Positions 17,005-25,377 of a stretch of 64,000 bases of DNA are shown here, piece by piece. The stretch comes from an uncultured Mycoplasmatota bacterium (lineage in GTDB: Bacteria > Bacillota_I > Bacilli_A > RF39 > UBA660), in assembly GCA_900543825.1 (NCBI GenBank), contig UQSR01000001.1:124001-188000 (forward strand), in the 5' to 3' direction. The position numbers were made by a program, and so were the translations under genes. Under the pieces are notes generated by a model. That model did no database searches and was not told the DNA's origin. It saw only the letters and a program-made list of their open reading frames with translations. Position 1 is the first letter of the stretch, and each line of letters begins with the position of its first letter.

Positions 17005-18003
17005 ATGAAGATTGCAATTAATGGTTTTGGTAGAATAGGTAGACTTGTATATAGATTAATGGAAGAAGATGACTTTTTTGATGTTGTAGCTATTAATGAT
17101 TTATCTAGTAGTGAAGAACTTGCATATTTGCTTAAATATGATAGTACACATAGAAATTATGATAAGGAAGTTACTTATGATGATGATGGTATTATAGTTA
17201 ATGGTAAAAAAACTAGAATATATGCTGAAGCAGATCCTTCTCTTCTTCCTTGGAGAGAACTTGGTGTAGATTTGGTTTTTGAATGTACTGGTAGATTTAC
17301 TGATTTAGATAGTGCTATGCTTCATATTAAAGCTGGTGCTAAAAAGGTAATTGTTAGTGCTCCTTGTAAGGGTGATGTTAAAACCGTTGTATATAATGTT
17401 AATGATGATATTATAGATAATGATGATAAGGTTATTTCTGCTGCTTCTTGTACTACTAATTGCTTGGCTCCAGTCCTTAAGGTACTTGATGATAATTTTG
17501 GTATTGCGAGAGGTTTTATGACAACTATTCATGCTTATACTAATGATCAGGCAACTCTTGATGTTCCTCATAAGAAGGGTATAAAGGCTAGAAGAGGTAG
17601 GGCTTGTGCTATTAATATAGTACCTACTAGTACTGGAGCTGCTAAAGCTATTGGAAAAGTTATTCCTTCACTTGATGGCAAGTTAGCAGGAGGGGCACTT
17701 AGGGTACCTGTACAGGATGGTTCTCTTGTTGATTTATCATTAGAATTATTAGAAAAGGTTACTGAAGAAGAGGTTAATAGTATGTTTTTAAATAATGTTA
17801 ATGATACTTTAAAAGCTACTTATGATCCTATTGTTTCTTCTGATATTATTGGTAATAAATGCGGTAGTTTGGTTGATTTATCTTTAACTAAAGTACTTGA
17901 AAGTGATGGTAAGCAAATGGTTAAGGTTGTTGCTTGGTATGATAATGAGATGGGATATTCTATGCAGATGGTTAGAACTGCTAAGAGATTTTTGAGTAAA
18001 TAA
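17005..18003 (+). CDS. gap: Glyceraldehyde-3-phosphate dehydrogenase, type I
   Basis: A 332-residue glycolytic enzyme that oxidises G3P to 1,3-bisphosphoglycerate with NAD(P) and phosphate in the cytosol. NAD site INGFGRIGRLVYR, catalytic Cys in SAASCTTNCLAPV, and the C-terminal WYDNEMGYSMQMV are all present. The codon set and AAGGAGAT SD fit a highly expressed gene. A terminator starts at its stop codon. Confidence 0.97.
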   Translation: MKIAINGFGRIGRLVYRLMEEDDFFDVVAINDLSSSEELAYLLKYDSTHRNYDKEVTYDDDGIIVNGKKTRIYAEADPSLLPWRELGVDLVFECTGRFTDLDSAMLHIKAGAKKVIVSAPCKGDVKTVVYNVNDDIIDNDDKVISAASCTTNCLAPVLKVLDDNFGIARGFMTTIHAYTNDQATLDVPHKKGIKARRGRACAINIVPTSTGAAKAIGKVIPSLDGKLAGGALRVPVQDGSLVDLSLELLEKVTEEEVNSMFLNNVNDTLKATYDPIVSSDIIGNKCGSLVDLSLTKVLESDGKQMVKVVAWYDNEMGYSMQMVRTAKRFLSK

Positions 18004-18027
18004 GGGCTTTTGGAAGTCCTTTTTTTC
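18002..18027 (+). terminator. gap terminator
   Basis: AAGGGCTT / AAGTCCTT (one G:U) with TTGG loop and seven T. It begins within the TAA stop. Confidence 0.9.
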
Positions 18028-18040
18028 TTCTTTAAATTAC

Positions 18041-18069
18041 TTGACAACAGGTTAATTCTAAGATACAAT
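18041..18069 (+). promoter_or_regulatory. Sigma-A promoter of rny
   Basis: TTGACA, 17 nt, TACAAT. The leader to the rny ATG is about 60 nt. Confidence 0.85.
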
Positions 18070-18136
18070 TAATTTGTATAGTTTAAATTAAAATTTTATA
18101 ATTTTTTCTATAAATGTATTAGAATGGAGGTTTATA

Positions 18137-19690
18137 ATGAATAATACAGTGTTCTCCATTTTTCTATTCATTCTTGGGTTAATTATAGGATTTGTAGTTG
18201 TTTTTATTGTTAATTTTTTAAAGAAGAAAAGTGATAATAAGAAAGCTGATTCTATAATTGAGACCGCTAAAAAAGATGCTGATAAAATTAAAAGGGATTC
18301 TTTATTTGAGACTAAAGAGGAAATACATAAACTTAAAATTGATGCTGATAAAGAAATTAAAGAAAAGAAGAGTGAAATTAAAGAACAGGAAGATAGATTA
18401 CTTCAAAGGGAAAACAATATTGATCGTAGGGATTTGGCTCTTCAAAATAGGGAGTCTTCTCTTGATGAGAGAGAAAATAATTTATTAGTTAAACAGCAAA
18501 AAATTCAAGAATCTAAAGAAGAAGTGGAAGATATTAAAAGACGTGAGCTTGAAGAACTAGAAAAAATAAGTAAATATACTAAGGAACAGGCTAGAGATGC
18601 TGTTATGAAAATGGTTGAGGATAAAATGTCCAAGGAAATAGCAACATATATTAAAGAGGCAGAAGCAGAGGCTAAACTTAATGTTGATGAAAAGTCTAAA
18701 GAGTTATTAGTTGGTGCTATGCAAAAATATGCTGCTGATATTACTTCTGAGCAGACTGTTTCGGTTATTAATTTACCTAATGATGAAATGAAGGGTAGAC
18801 TTATTGGTAGAGAGGGTAGAAATATTAGAACTATTGAGTCTGTTACGGGAGTTGATTTGATTATTGATGATACTCCTGAGGCTATTGTTATATCTAGTTT
18901 TGATCCTTTGAGAAGAGAAATTGCTAGACTTGTACTTGAAAGTTTGATTAAGGATGGTAGAATTCATCCTGCTAGGATTGAAGAGTTATATGCTAAGACT
19001 TGTAGTGATATGAAGCAAACTATTAGAGAATATGGTAAAAATGCTTTGTACGAACTTGCTTTATCTAAAATGGATCCTGAACTTGTTGAGATTGTTGGTA
19101 GACTTCATTTTAGAAGTAGTTATGGTCAAAATGCTTTAAATCATTCTATGGAGGTTGCTAATCTTGCTGGGCTTCTTGCTTCTGAACTTGGTGAAAATGT
19201 TAATTTAGCTAAGAGAGCAGGACTTCTTCATGATATTGGTAAAGCTATTGACTTTGAGATGGAAGGTTCACATGTTAAAATTGGTGTTGATTTAGCTAAG
19301 AAATATGGAGAGGATCCAATTGTTATTAATGCTATTGCATCTCATCATGGTGATACAGCTCCTACAAGTGTTATTGCATCGATTGTGGCTATAGCTGATG
19401 CTATTTCGGCTTCGAGACCTGGAGCTAGAAATGATTCTTCTGAAAATTATATTCAAAGATTAGAACAACTTGAGGATATTGGCAATAAGATTGATGGTGT
19501 AGAAAAGGCTTATGCTGTGCAGGCTGGTCGTGAACTTAGGGTTATGGTTAAGCCTGAAGAAGTTGATGATTTGACTGCTCATCAAATTGCTAGAGAAATA
19601 AAAGAAAAAATAGAAAATGAACTTAAATATCCTGGTACCATTAAGGTTACTGTTATTAGAGAGACTAGAGCACAAGAAGAGGCTAAATAG
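18137..19690 (+). CDS. rny: Ribonuclease Y
   Basis: A 517-residue membrane-anchored endoribonuclease that starts decay of many mRNAs. In order: N-terminal membrane helix (about 6-28), long coiled coil (30-200), KH domain with GRLIGREGRNIRTIE, and an HD domain with NHSMEVANL and LLHDIGKAI. Length is typical. SD TGGAGG. An A+T-rich 60-nt leader precedes it. Confidence 0.96.
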   Translation: MNNTVFSIFLFILGLIIGFVVVFIVNFLKKKSDNKKADSIIETAKKDADKIKRDSLFETKEEIHKLKIDADKEIKEKKSEIKEQEDRLLQRENNIDRRDLALQNRESSLDERENNLLVKQQKIQESKEEVEDIKRRELEELEKISKYTKEQARDAVMKMVEDKMSKEIATYIKEAEAEAKLNVDEKSKELLVGAMQKYAADITSEQTVSVINLPNDEMKGRLIGREGRNIRTIESVTGVDLIIDDTPEAIVISSFDPLRREIARLVLESLIKDGRIHPARIEELYAKTCSDMKQTIREYGKNALYELALSKMDPELVEIVGRLHFRSSYGQNALNHSMEVANLAGLLASELGENVNLAKRAGLLHDIGKAIDFEMEGSHVKIGVDLAKKYGEDPIVINAIASHHGDTAPTSVIASIVAIADAISASRPGARNDSSENYIQRLEQLEDIGNKIDGVEKAYAVQAGRELRVMVKPEEVDDLTAHQIAREIKEKIENELKYPGTIKVTVIRETRAQEEAK

Positions 19691-19745
19691 TCTCTTTACT
19701 TTTATATTTAAAAATGTTATACTTTAGTAGTAAGGAAGTATTGAT

Positions 19746-20090
19746 ATGAATAGTTTTAAAATTGAATGTAATGAAAATGTAGATAATTATTATAATGATG
19801 TTGTGGTTAATGGTTGTCATAATGATATAGAATTATCATGTGATAATATATTTGAAATTGATGGTATTGATTATTTTGGTGAAACGATTGAAAAATACTA
19901 TACAATATGTCCTAATTGTGGGTATATGGTTTTTATTAATAGTGATGGACTTGATGAATCAATTAAGAAAAATGCTAAAGATAAAAATAGTAAGCAAATG
20001 TATTTATTTGCTAAAAATAAACTTAAATCTGAATATATACATCTTAATTATTTGGAAAGGAATATGGGAAAAAGAAGAGTTCTTAAATAA
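19746..20090 (+). CDS. Hypothetical protein with a possible zinc-binding CPNCG motif
   Basis: A 114-residue acidic/basic protein. C55-x2-C58 (CPNCGY) plus C24, H25 and C32 could bind zinc. The C-terminal third is basic and helical. I do not recognise it. It sits between rny and ftsY, 15 nt before ftsY with the SD AAGGAGG in between, so it is probably co-transcribed with ftsY. Confidence 0.75.
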   Translation: MNSFKIECNENVDNYYNDVVVNGCHNDIELSCDNIFEIDGIDYFGETIEKYYTICPNCGYMVFINSDGLDESIKKNAKDKNSKQMYLFAKNKLKSEYIHLNYLERNMGKRRVLK

Positions 20091-20104
20091 TACAAGGAGG
20101 AAAT

Positions 20105-21067
20105 ATGGGTTTATTTAATAAGATTAAGAATGCTTTTAGTAAGGATAAAGAGGCAGTTAAATATGATGAGGGGCTTAGTAAAACAAGACGTGAGTTTGCT
20201 ACTGAACTTAGTAATTTATCTCGTAAATATAAGAATATAGATGAGGATTATTTTGAAGAATTAGAAAATATTCTTATTATGGCTGATATTGGTGTTAATA
20301 CAGTTATGAAATTTGTTGATAAGCTTAAACATAGGGTTCGTGAAGAAAAGATTACTGATAGTAATGTTTTAAAAGAAATTATTGTTGATGAACTTTTAAT
20401 TATGTATGTTGATAATGGTGTTATGAGTAGTAAGATTAATTATAATGATAATGGTCCTACGGTAATATTATTTATTGGTGTTAATGGGGTTGGTAAAACT
20501 ACTAGTATTGGTAAGATTGCCAAGAAACTTATAAATGATGGTAAAAAAGTTTTACTTGCTGGTGGTGATACTTTTAGAGCTGGTGCTACTGAACAATTAG
20601 TAGAATGGGGTAAGAAGATAGATGCTCCTGTTGTTATTAGTAAAAGTAAAGATCCTGGTGCTGTTATATATGATAGTATAGATAAAGCTATAAAAGAGGA
20701 ATATGATGTTGTTCTTATTGATACTGCTGGTAGACTTCAAAATAAAGTTAATCTTATGAATGAACTTGGTAAAATTAATAATGTTATTAAAAAACTAATA
20801 CCTGATGCTCCTCATGAAACTTTATTAGTAGTGGATGCTACTACTGGTCAAAATGGTATTAATCAAGCAAAGGCTTTTAGTGAGGTTACGGATATTACAG
20901 GTATTGTTCTTAGTAAACTTGATGGTACTGCTAAAGGGGGAATTGTGCTAGCTATTAAAGAAGAAGTTGGCATTCCTGTTAAATTTGTTGGTCTTGGTGA
21001 AGGTGATGATGATTTAGAATCATTTGATATAGAAAAATATGTTTATGGTTTATTTAAAGATTTATAG
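20105..21067 (+). CDS. ftsY: Signal recognition particle receptor FtsY
   Basis: A 320-residue SRP GTPase that docks ribosome-SRP complexes at the membrane. Short A region (1-30), N domain helices, then G domain: GVNGVGKTTSIGKIAK, GGDTFRAGATEQL, LIDTAGRLQNK and LSKLDGTAKGG. SD CAAGGAGG. The gene is followed by ylxM, as expected, but not by ffh. Confidence 0.96.
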   Translation: MGLFNKIKNAFSKDKEAVKYDEGLSKTRREFATELSNLSRKYKNIDEDYFEELENILIMADIGVNTVMKFVDKLKHRVREEKITDSNVLKEIIVDELLIMYVDNGVMSSKINYNDNGPTVILFIGVNGVGKTTSIGKIAKKLINDGKKVLLAGGDTFRAGATEQLVEWGKKIDAPVVISKSKDPGAVIYDSIDKAIKEEYDVVLIDTAGRLQNKVNLMNELGKINNVIKKLIPDAPHETLLVVDATTGQNGINQAKAFSEVTDITGIVLSKLDGTAKGGIVLAIKEEVGIPVKFVGLGEGDDDLESFDIEKYVYGLFKDL

Positions 21068-21081
21068 AAAGGGTGATTGTG

Positions 21082-21390
21082 TTGGATAAGAAGAAGAGTA
21101 CTAAGAAAAAAGAAGAAAAATATAAATTTATTGATACGAATAAATTAAGAAAGATGGAACTTATTATTTCTATATTTGTGGGTATTATATTTTTGGCACT
21201 TCTTGTTTGTGCTATAATTAATAAAGTATTTATACCTGCTGCACTTATTTCATTTGCATTATTTTTGTTTTGTATATGTTATTATTATATAGAAGATGAA
21301 AGTAAGAAAAAACTTGTATATATTTTATTTGGAGTTGGGGTACTTCTAATTATTATTGAAGTTATTTATACCTTGGTTAATATTATATAA
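21082..21390 (+). CDS. Small three-helix membrane protein
   Basis: About 102 residues: a Lys-rich N-terminus (KKKSTKKKEEKYKF) and three membrane segments near 27-47, 50-67 and 77-99. The start is uncertain, TTG at 21082 or GTG at 21079, both after AAAGGGTG. It lies between ftsY (14 nt) and ylxM (1-nt overlap). I do not recognise it; the context hints at membrane-protein targeting. Confidence 0.7.
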   Translation: MDKKKSTKKKEEKYKFIDTNKLRKMELIISIFVGIIFLALLVCAIINKVFIPAALISFALFLFCICYYYIEDESKKKLVYILFGVGVLLIIIEVIYTLVNII

Positions 21391-21683
21391 TGGATAAAAG
21401 AAATTATTTGATTATTTTATATGATTTTTATGGTGAGTTATTAAATGATAAACAAAAAGAGTGTTTTGAAGATTATTATTTTAATAATTTATCTTTGGGT
21501 GAAATAAGTGAAAATATGAATCTTAGTAGAAATGCTATTTATAAGAATATTAAGACTAGTGAAGATAAGCTTTATTATTATGAAGATAAACTTAATTTAT
21601 TTAAAAATAGAGAAAAACTTTATGAAATTGTTGATACTATAGATGATGAAAATATTAAGAATAAAATAAAAGAATTATATTAG
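21390..21683 (+). CDS. ylxM: YlxM/p13-family SRP-associated DNA-binding-like protein
   Basis: A 97-residue helix-turn-helix protein of the YlxM family, with LLNDKQKECFEDYYFNNLSL and a sigma-70-region-4-like helix SEISENMNLSRNAIYKNIK. In streptococci YlxM interacts with SRP components. Normally it precedes ffh; here ffh is absent from this position. It overlaps the previous stop by 1 nt. Confidence 0.88.
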   Translation: MDKRNYLIILYDFYGELLNDKQKECFEDYYFNNLSLGEISENMNLSRNAIYKNIKTSEDKLYYYEDKLNLFKNREKLYEIVDTIDDENIKNKIKELY

Positions 21684-21696
21684 GAGAGTAATTATT

Positions 21697-21834
21697 ATGA
21701 CTAATAAAAAGTATAAAATGATATATGATTATAGAAAAAGAACTAGCGGTGGCTTTTTAGATGCTATGTTTCTTTCTTCTTTACTCATAATAGGGGCTAT
21801 GATGGTATTACTTTCTTTGATTGGGGTGAAATAA
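21697..21834 (+). CDS. Tiny single-pass membrane protein (45 aa)
   Basis: A 45-residue protein: a basic N-terminus with Tyr (KKYKMIYDYRKR) then a single membrane helix (LDAMFLSSLLIIGAMMVLLSL). SD GGAGAG lies 8 nt upstream. Its stop abuts the ATG of the next AAA+ gene, so the two are coupled. The tiny protein may tether or regulate the ATPase. Confidence 0.7.
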   Translation: MTNKKYKMIYDYRKRTSGGFLDAMFLSSLLIIGAMMVLLSLIGVK

Positions 21835-22728
21835 ATGGATTCAATATTGGAACGTTTTTCTGATAATTTAACTGATGTTAAGTATATTACTAATCCTGCT
21901 GTGGCTAGGGATGACGAAATTAAAAAACTTATACTTGTACTTCTTACTCCTGAAAAAAGTGCTGTACTTGTTGGTAAACCTGGTATTGGTAAAACTGCTA
22001 TTGTAGAGGGACTAGCTTATAGAATACAGAGAGGAGAAGTTCCTGAAGCTCTTTTAGGATATACTATATATAGAATTAATACTACGGCATTACTTACTAA
22101 TAATGGAGAAGAGAATAGAGTACTTAAACTTGTTAATGAACTTAAAGAAAAAGAAAAAGTTATTTTATTTATTGATGAAATTCATACTTTAATTGGTAAT
22201 GATGCTGCTGGAGCATTAGATTTAGCTAATATGTTTAAAGAGGGTTTAAGTAGGGGTACTATTAAAATGATAGGAGCTACTACTACATATGAGTATGAAA
22301 AATATATTATGAGGGATAAGGCTTTTTTAAGGAGATTTGAAAAGGTAGATGTAGAAGAACCTACTATGGATATGACTGTAGAAATTCTTATGAAGACTTT
22401 ACCTAAATTAGAAAAGCAAACTGGAGTAATACTTCCATATACTGATTTTATTAATGAGAAGATTATGAAGTTTATTGTTAATATGACTAGTGAGTTTAAA
22501 AGAGTATATGAGATATCTTCTAGGTATCCAGATATTGCTTTAGTAATACTAAGACAATGTTTTTCTAATGCTATATATGAGAATAGAAGAACTATTAATT
22601 TTAAAAATATATATGATGCTATTAGAACTACTAAGGCTGTATATCCTGATGTTATTAGTAAAGAACTAATTAGTTTTAAAGAAATATTTAAAGATGAATT
22701 AAAGATAGAAGGTACTAAATTAGATTAG
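21835..22728 (+). CDS. Stand-alone Clp-type AAA+ ATPase (single D1-like module)
   Basis: A 297-residue AAA+ ATPase. Walker A GKPGIGKT (47-54), Walker B LFIDEIHTL (D114/E115), sensor/arginine region GATTTYEYEKYIMRDKAFLRRF, and a C-terminal lid. It resembles the first ATPase module of ClpA/B/C but lacks the N-domain, the second ATPase module and a ClpP-binding IGF loop. The normal Clp length is 700-860 residues, so this is a dedicated short form and not a frameshifted remnant: start, stop, SD context and terminator are intact. Function unknown. Confidence 0.8.
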   Translation: MDSILERFSDNLTDVKYITNPAVARDDEIKKLILVLLTPEKSAVLVGKPGIGKTAIVEGLAYRIQRGEVPEALLGYTIYRINTTALLTNNGEENRVLKLVNELKEKEKVILFIDEIHTLIGNDAAGALDLANMFKEGLSRGTIKMIGATTTYEYEKYIMRDKAFLRRFEKVDVEEPTMDMTVEILMKTLPKLEKQTGVILPYTDFINEKIMKFIVNMTSEFKRVYEISSRYPDIALVILRQCFSNAIYENRRTINFKNIYDAIRTTKAVYPDVISKELISFKEIFKDELKIEGTKLD

Positions 22729-22740
22729 TATCTTTTTTTC
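22709..22740 (+). terminator. Terminator spanning the AAA+ gene stop
   Basis: Ten-pair stem AAGGTACTAA / TTAGTATCTT (one G:U), the TAG stop in the 3' arm, then seven T. Confidence 0.88.
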
Positions 22741-23003
22741 ATTTATAGACATTTTAAAACATATTAAAAGATTGGTTATGAGATGAATGAAAGTCAAGGA
22801 GTTAAATTTATTTGATGAAAAAATATTATAGAGTACGGAATAAGAATTAACTGTTAATTTGGAGATTATAGCTCCAAATTTTTTCTAATGACTTTGGGCA
22901 TTAGAAAATGACGAATAATGAAATGTGAGACGATAAAATAAAAAAATAGTTTTTTTTACTATCATAAGTTTTAAAATTATGTTATACTTATAATGGTGGT
23001 AGA
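22741..23003 (+). other. Intergenic region with an internal terminator-like hairpin
   Basis: No convincing gene. A 9-bp perfect stem AATTTGGAG / CTCCAAATT at 22856-22880 is followed by TTTTCT, so RNA made upstream would stop here. A second stem TCTAATG / CATTAGA follows at about 22884-22905. Only peptides of 11-14 codons are open. It could be a small RNA or leader for the surface operon. Near 22983 TATACT may be the -10 of the operon promoter, with no clear -35. Confidence 0.45.
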
Positions 23004-23453
23004 ATGAAAAAAATAGTATTTAATATTTTTATTGGTGTTTATCTTATTACTACTATTTTAATTACTTATGTATTACTTTCTTATAATAAATATAATATTG
23101 CAGAATTTAATAATTCTTATTTATTTGCGGATAAGAGTAATTTGATGATAGTTAATAAAGATGATAATATTAAAAATGGTGATGATATTTATTATTATGG
23201 TAATAATGGGAAAATTAAGATGGGTAAGGTAAATAGTATATCTGATGGTGTTTATACATTGGATAATGAGTATGCATTAGATAAGGATAGTGTTCTTGGT
23301 AATAAAAATAAGGCTAAAAGTTATGCTATTTTAGGTAGTATATATTCTATACTTACTTCTAAATGGGGATATTTGTTTATTATTATTTTTCCTATGCTTA
23401 TTGCCTTTGTTTATGAAATATATGAAATTGTTAAGGAAATTAAGAAGAAATAA
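23004..23453 (+). CDS. Inactive SipW-like signal-peptidase-fold protein
   Basis: A 149-residue protein with membrane segments at 6-26 and about 121-140 around a small beta domain, the S26B/SipW layout. It shares YNxYNI, GDxIxxY, AKSYAxLGS and the C-terminal WGYLFIIIFPML with the protein at 41473. The SGSM serine motif, the TH histidine and the KGDAN aspartate are all missing, so it should not cleave. It may act as a chaperone, as non-catalytic SipA does in streptococcal pilus operons. First gene of an operon running to 29207. Confidence 0.65.
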   Translation: MKKIVFNIFIGVYLITTILITYVLLSYNKYNIAEFNNSYLFADKSNLMIVNKDDNIKNGDDIYYYGNNGKIKMGKVNSISDGVYTLDNEYALDKDSVLGNKNKAKSYAILGSIYSILTSKWGYLFIIIFPMLIAFVYEIYEIVKEIKKK

Positions 23454-24376
23454 TGAAAAATATTATTAAGAAAATAGGAAAGAAGACTTATATTATTAGT
23501 GGTATTATAGTTATATTACTTATTACTTTTATTAGTTATGGTAGATATATTTATAATGATATTAGAGATTTTTATTTTTCTAGTAAGAGTTTTTATTTTA
23601 ATAGTGATAAACTTACTACTAATAGGGCTATATATCAGGTTGATAATTGGTCTGCTGTTGATCCTTATACTATTGTTATTAATATGAATAGTAGTAAGAA
23701 TAATCTTGTACATGCTAATAGTGATATTGATTATAATATTACTTATATTTGTTCTTCTAATGTTAAATGTTCTATTAATAAAAGTGTTAGTACTATTTAT
23801 GCTAGTAGTCATAGTGATTCTTTTACAGCGGTTATTACTCCAAATGATACTTTTAAAGATGGTGATGAGGCTTATATGGAGATTTATGCTAATAGTGTTT
23901 ATCCATATAAGAAGAAACTTAGTGCTAGATTTATATTAAGGGTTGGAAGAATTGGTCTTTCTTATTCAATTGATGATGAAGTTAAAAGACCTTATTTTAA
24001 CTTTAATGTTACTAATACTTTTGATTATTATTTGGTTAAACAAGATTTTGATAAATATAAGGTTGATGATAGAATTGATAGAAATACTTATATGGAATTA
24101 TCTGATGAGGATAAGAAAAAGTGTACATCAGCACTTATTAGTTTATCTTTTGATCCTAGGGAGACGATACTTGATATGACTAGTAGTGCTTATTTGAATG
24201 CATATAATGTTTCTATTACTAAAATAGATGGATATGATTATGTTAATGGTATTAGTTTTAAGATGGATTCTGAATCTAGTGAAACTATTAAGTTTTATAA
24301 GGCTGATACTGATAAGGATTATTCTTATCCTATTGTTAATGATAGGTCGGTAATTGAATTTAGTTACTCTCAGTAG
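23453..24376 (+). CDS. Secreted/anchored beta-rich protein of the surface operon
   Basis: A 307-residue protein with an N-terminal anchor (about 13-31) followed by a Ser/Asp/Asn-rich beta-strand domain. Four Cys occur, including the pair ICSSNVKCS. It overlaps the preceding gene by 1 nt. Family not recognised; context suggests a minor component or adaptor of a TasA-type fibre. Confidence 0.7.
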   Translation: MKNIIKKIGKKTYIISGIIVILLITFISYGRYIYNDIRDFYFSSKSFYFNSDKLTTNRAIYQVDNWSAVDPYTIVINMNSSKNNLVHANSDIDYNITYICSSNVKCSINKSVSTIYASSHSDSFTAVITPNDTFKDGDEAYMEIYANSVYPYKKKLSARFILRVGRIGLSYSIDDEVKRPYFNFNVTNTFDYYLVKQDFDKYKVDDRIDRNTYMELSDEDKKKCTSALISLSFDPRETILDMTSSAYLNAYNVSITKIDGYDYVNGISFKMDSESSETIKFYKADTDKDYSYPIVNDRSVIEFSYSQ

Positions 24377-24388
24377 GTGGTGAAGTAA

Positions 24389-25369
24389 ATGAATGATAGT
24401 GTTTGTTTAGAATATATTAATTTTGTTAGGAAATGTATATATAAATATTTTAAGCTTATTATGGGTAAGAATTTTAATAAGGGTATTTTTGATAATCTTA
24501 TGGATACTTATGTTAAAGTTAGATATTATAATTATTTTGATATTAAGTATAAGAATGTTTCTTCTAATATTAATTATTATATGAAAGATAGTGCTTCTTT
24601 AATGTTAAATAATAATGATGATAATTATGTTAAATGTGTTAAAGAAACTTTCTATTTATTTCAATATGTATTATATTTTGATGATGTTATTAGTGATAGT
24701 GATATTAAAGATATTATATTAGAGATAGATGAATATAGACGTACTACTTATGGTTATACTGATGATACTTTTTGTGATGAATTATTTGATATGATTAAGG
24801 ATGATAATAAAAAAAAGAAGACTTATTTGAATTCTTTTGATAGTGAGAGATTTTCTTTAGATATTAAAAAGACTAATAAGAAAAATGTATTTTGGTGTGA
24901 TCTTAATTATAATATTAAGTTTAATAGGATATATAGTGATTATTCTATTAATAAGGTATATAATGATGGTATTGTTAATGAACAAAAGTTATTTATTACT
25001 TATTATTTGGTTAGTAATATGATACTTAGAAATATTATTTCTTGCAAGTTTGATATTTCGTATATTGTTTCTTATCCAGCTTCTTTATTTGAAAAAAGTG
25101 ATAAGAAGAATAGGCTTTTATCTATTATAGATGATAGTGCCACTAAAAACTATATTGTACTTATGTTTAAATATAGTGATTATTCTAAATATAAAGATGA
25201 AATTAATGAATGGATTAAAAATGGTTTTAGAGTGGCTATTTATATAGATGATAGTTTTAAATATGATGATATTAGTAATGAATGGCTTACTATATTTGAT
25301 TATATTATTACTAATGGTGAATATGATTATGATTTTGATAGAGATAAGATTATTAGTATTGGGAAGTAG
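24389..25369 (+). CDS. Cytoplasmic protein of unknown function in the surface operon
   Basis: A 326-residue protein with no signal or membrane segment. Helical N-terminal half, and a C-terminal alternating alpha/beta part (NYIVLMFKYSD, NGFRVAIYIDD, FDYIITNGEYD) that loosely resembles an EAL-type barrel but lacks EAL signature residues. SD AGGTGGTGAAG 8 nt upstream. It precedes the McrB-like ATPase by 8 nt. I do not recognise a family. Confidence 0.7.
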   Translation: MNDSVCLEYINFVRKCIYKYFKLIMGKNFNKGIFDNLMDTYVKVRYYNYFDIKYKNVSSNINYYMKDSASLMLNNNDDNYVKCVKETFYLFQYVLYFDDVISDSDIKDIILEIDEYRRTTYGYTDDTFCDELFDMIKDDNKKKKTYLNSFDSERFSLDIKKTNKKNVFWCDLNYNIKFNRIYSDYSINKVYNDGIVNEQKLFITYYLVSNMILRNIISCKFDISYIVSYPASLFEKSDKKNRLLSIIDDSATKNYIVLMFKYSDYSKYKDEINEWIKNGFRVAIYIDDSFKYDDISNEWLTIFDYIITNGEYDYDFDRDKIISIGK

Positions 25370-25377
25370 GTGAAGGA

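Noticed and set aside
21835..22728. Broken remnant of a full ClpC/ClpB gene
   Set aside because: The start, stop and terminator are intact and no residual N-domain or second ATPase module occurs in any frame nearby.
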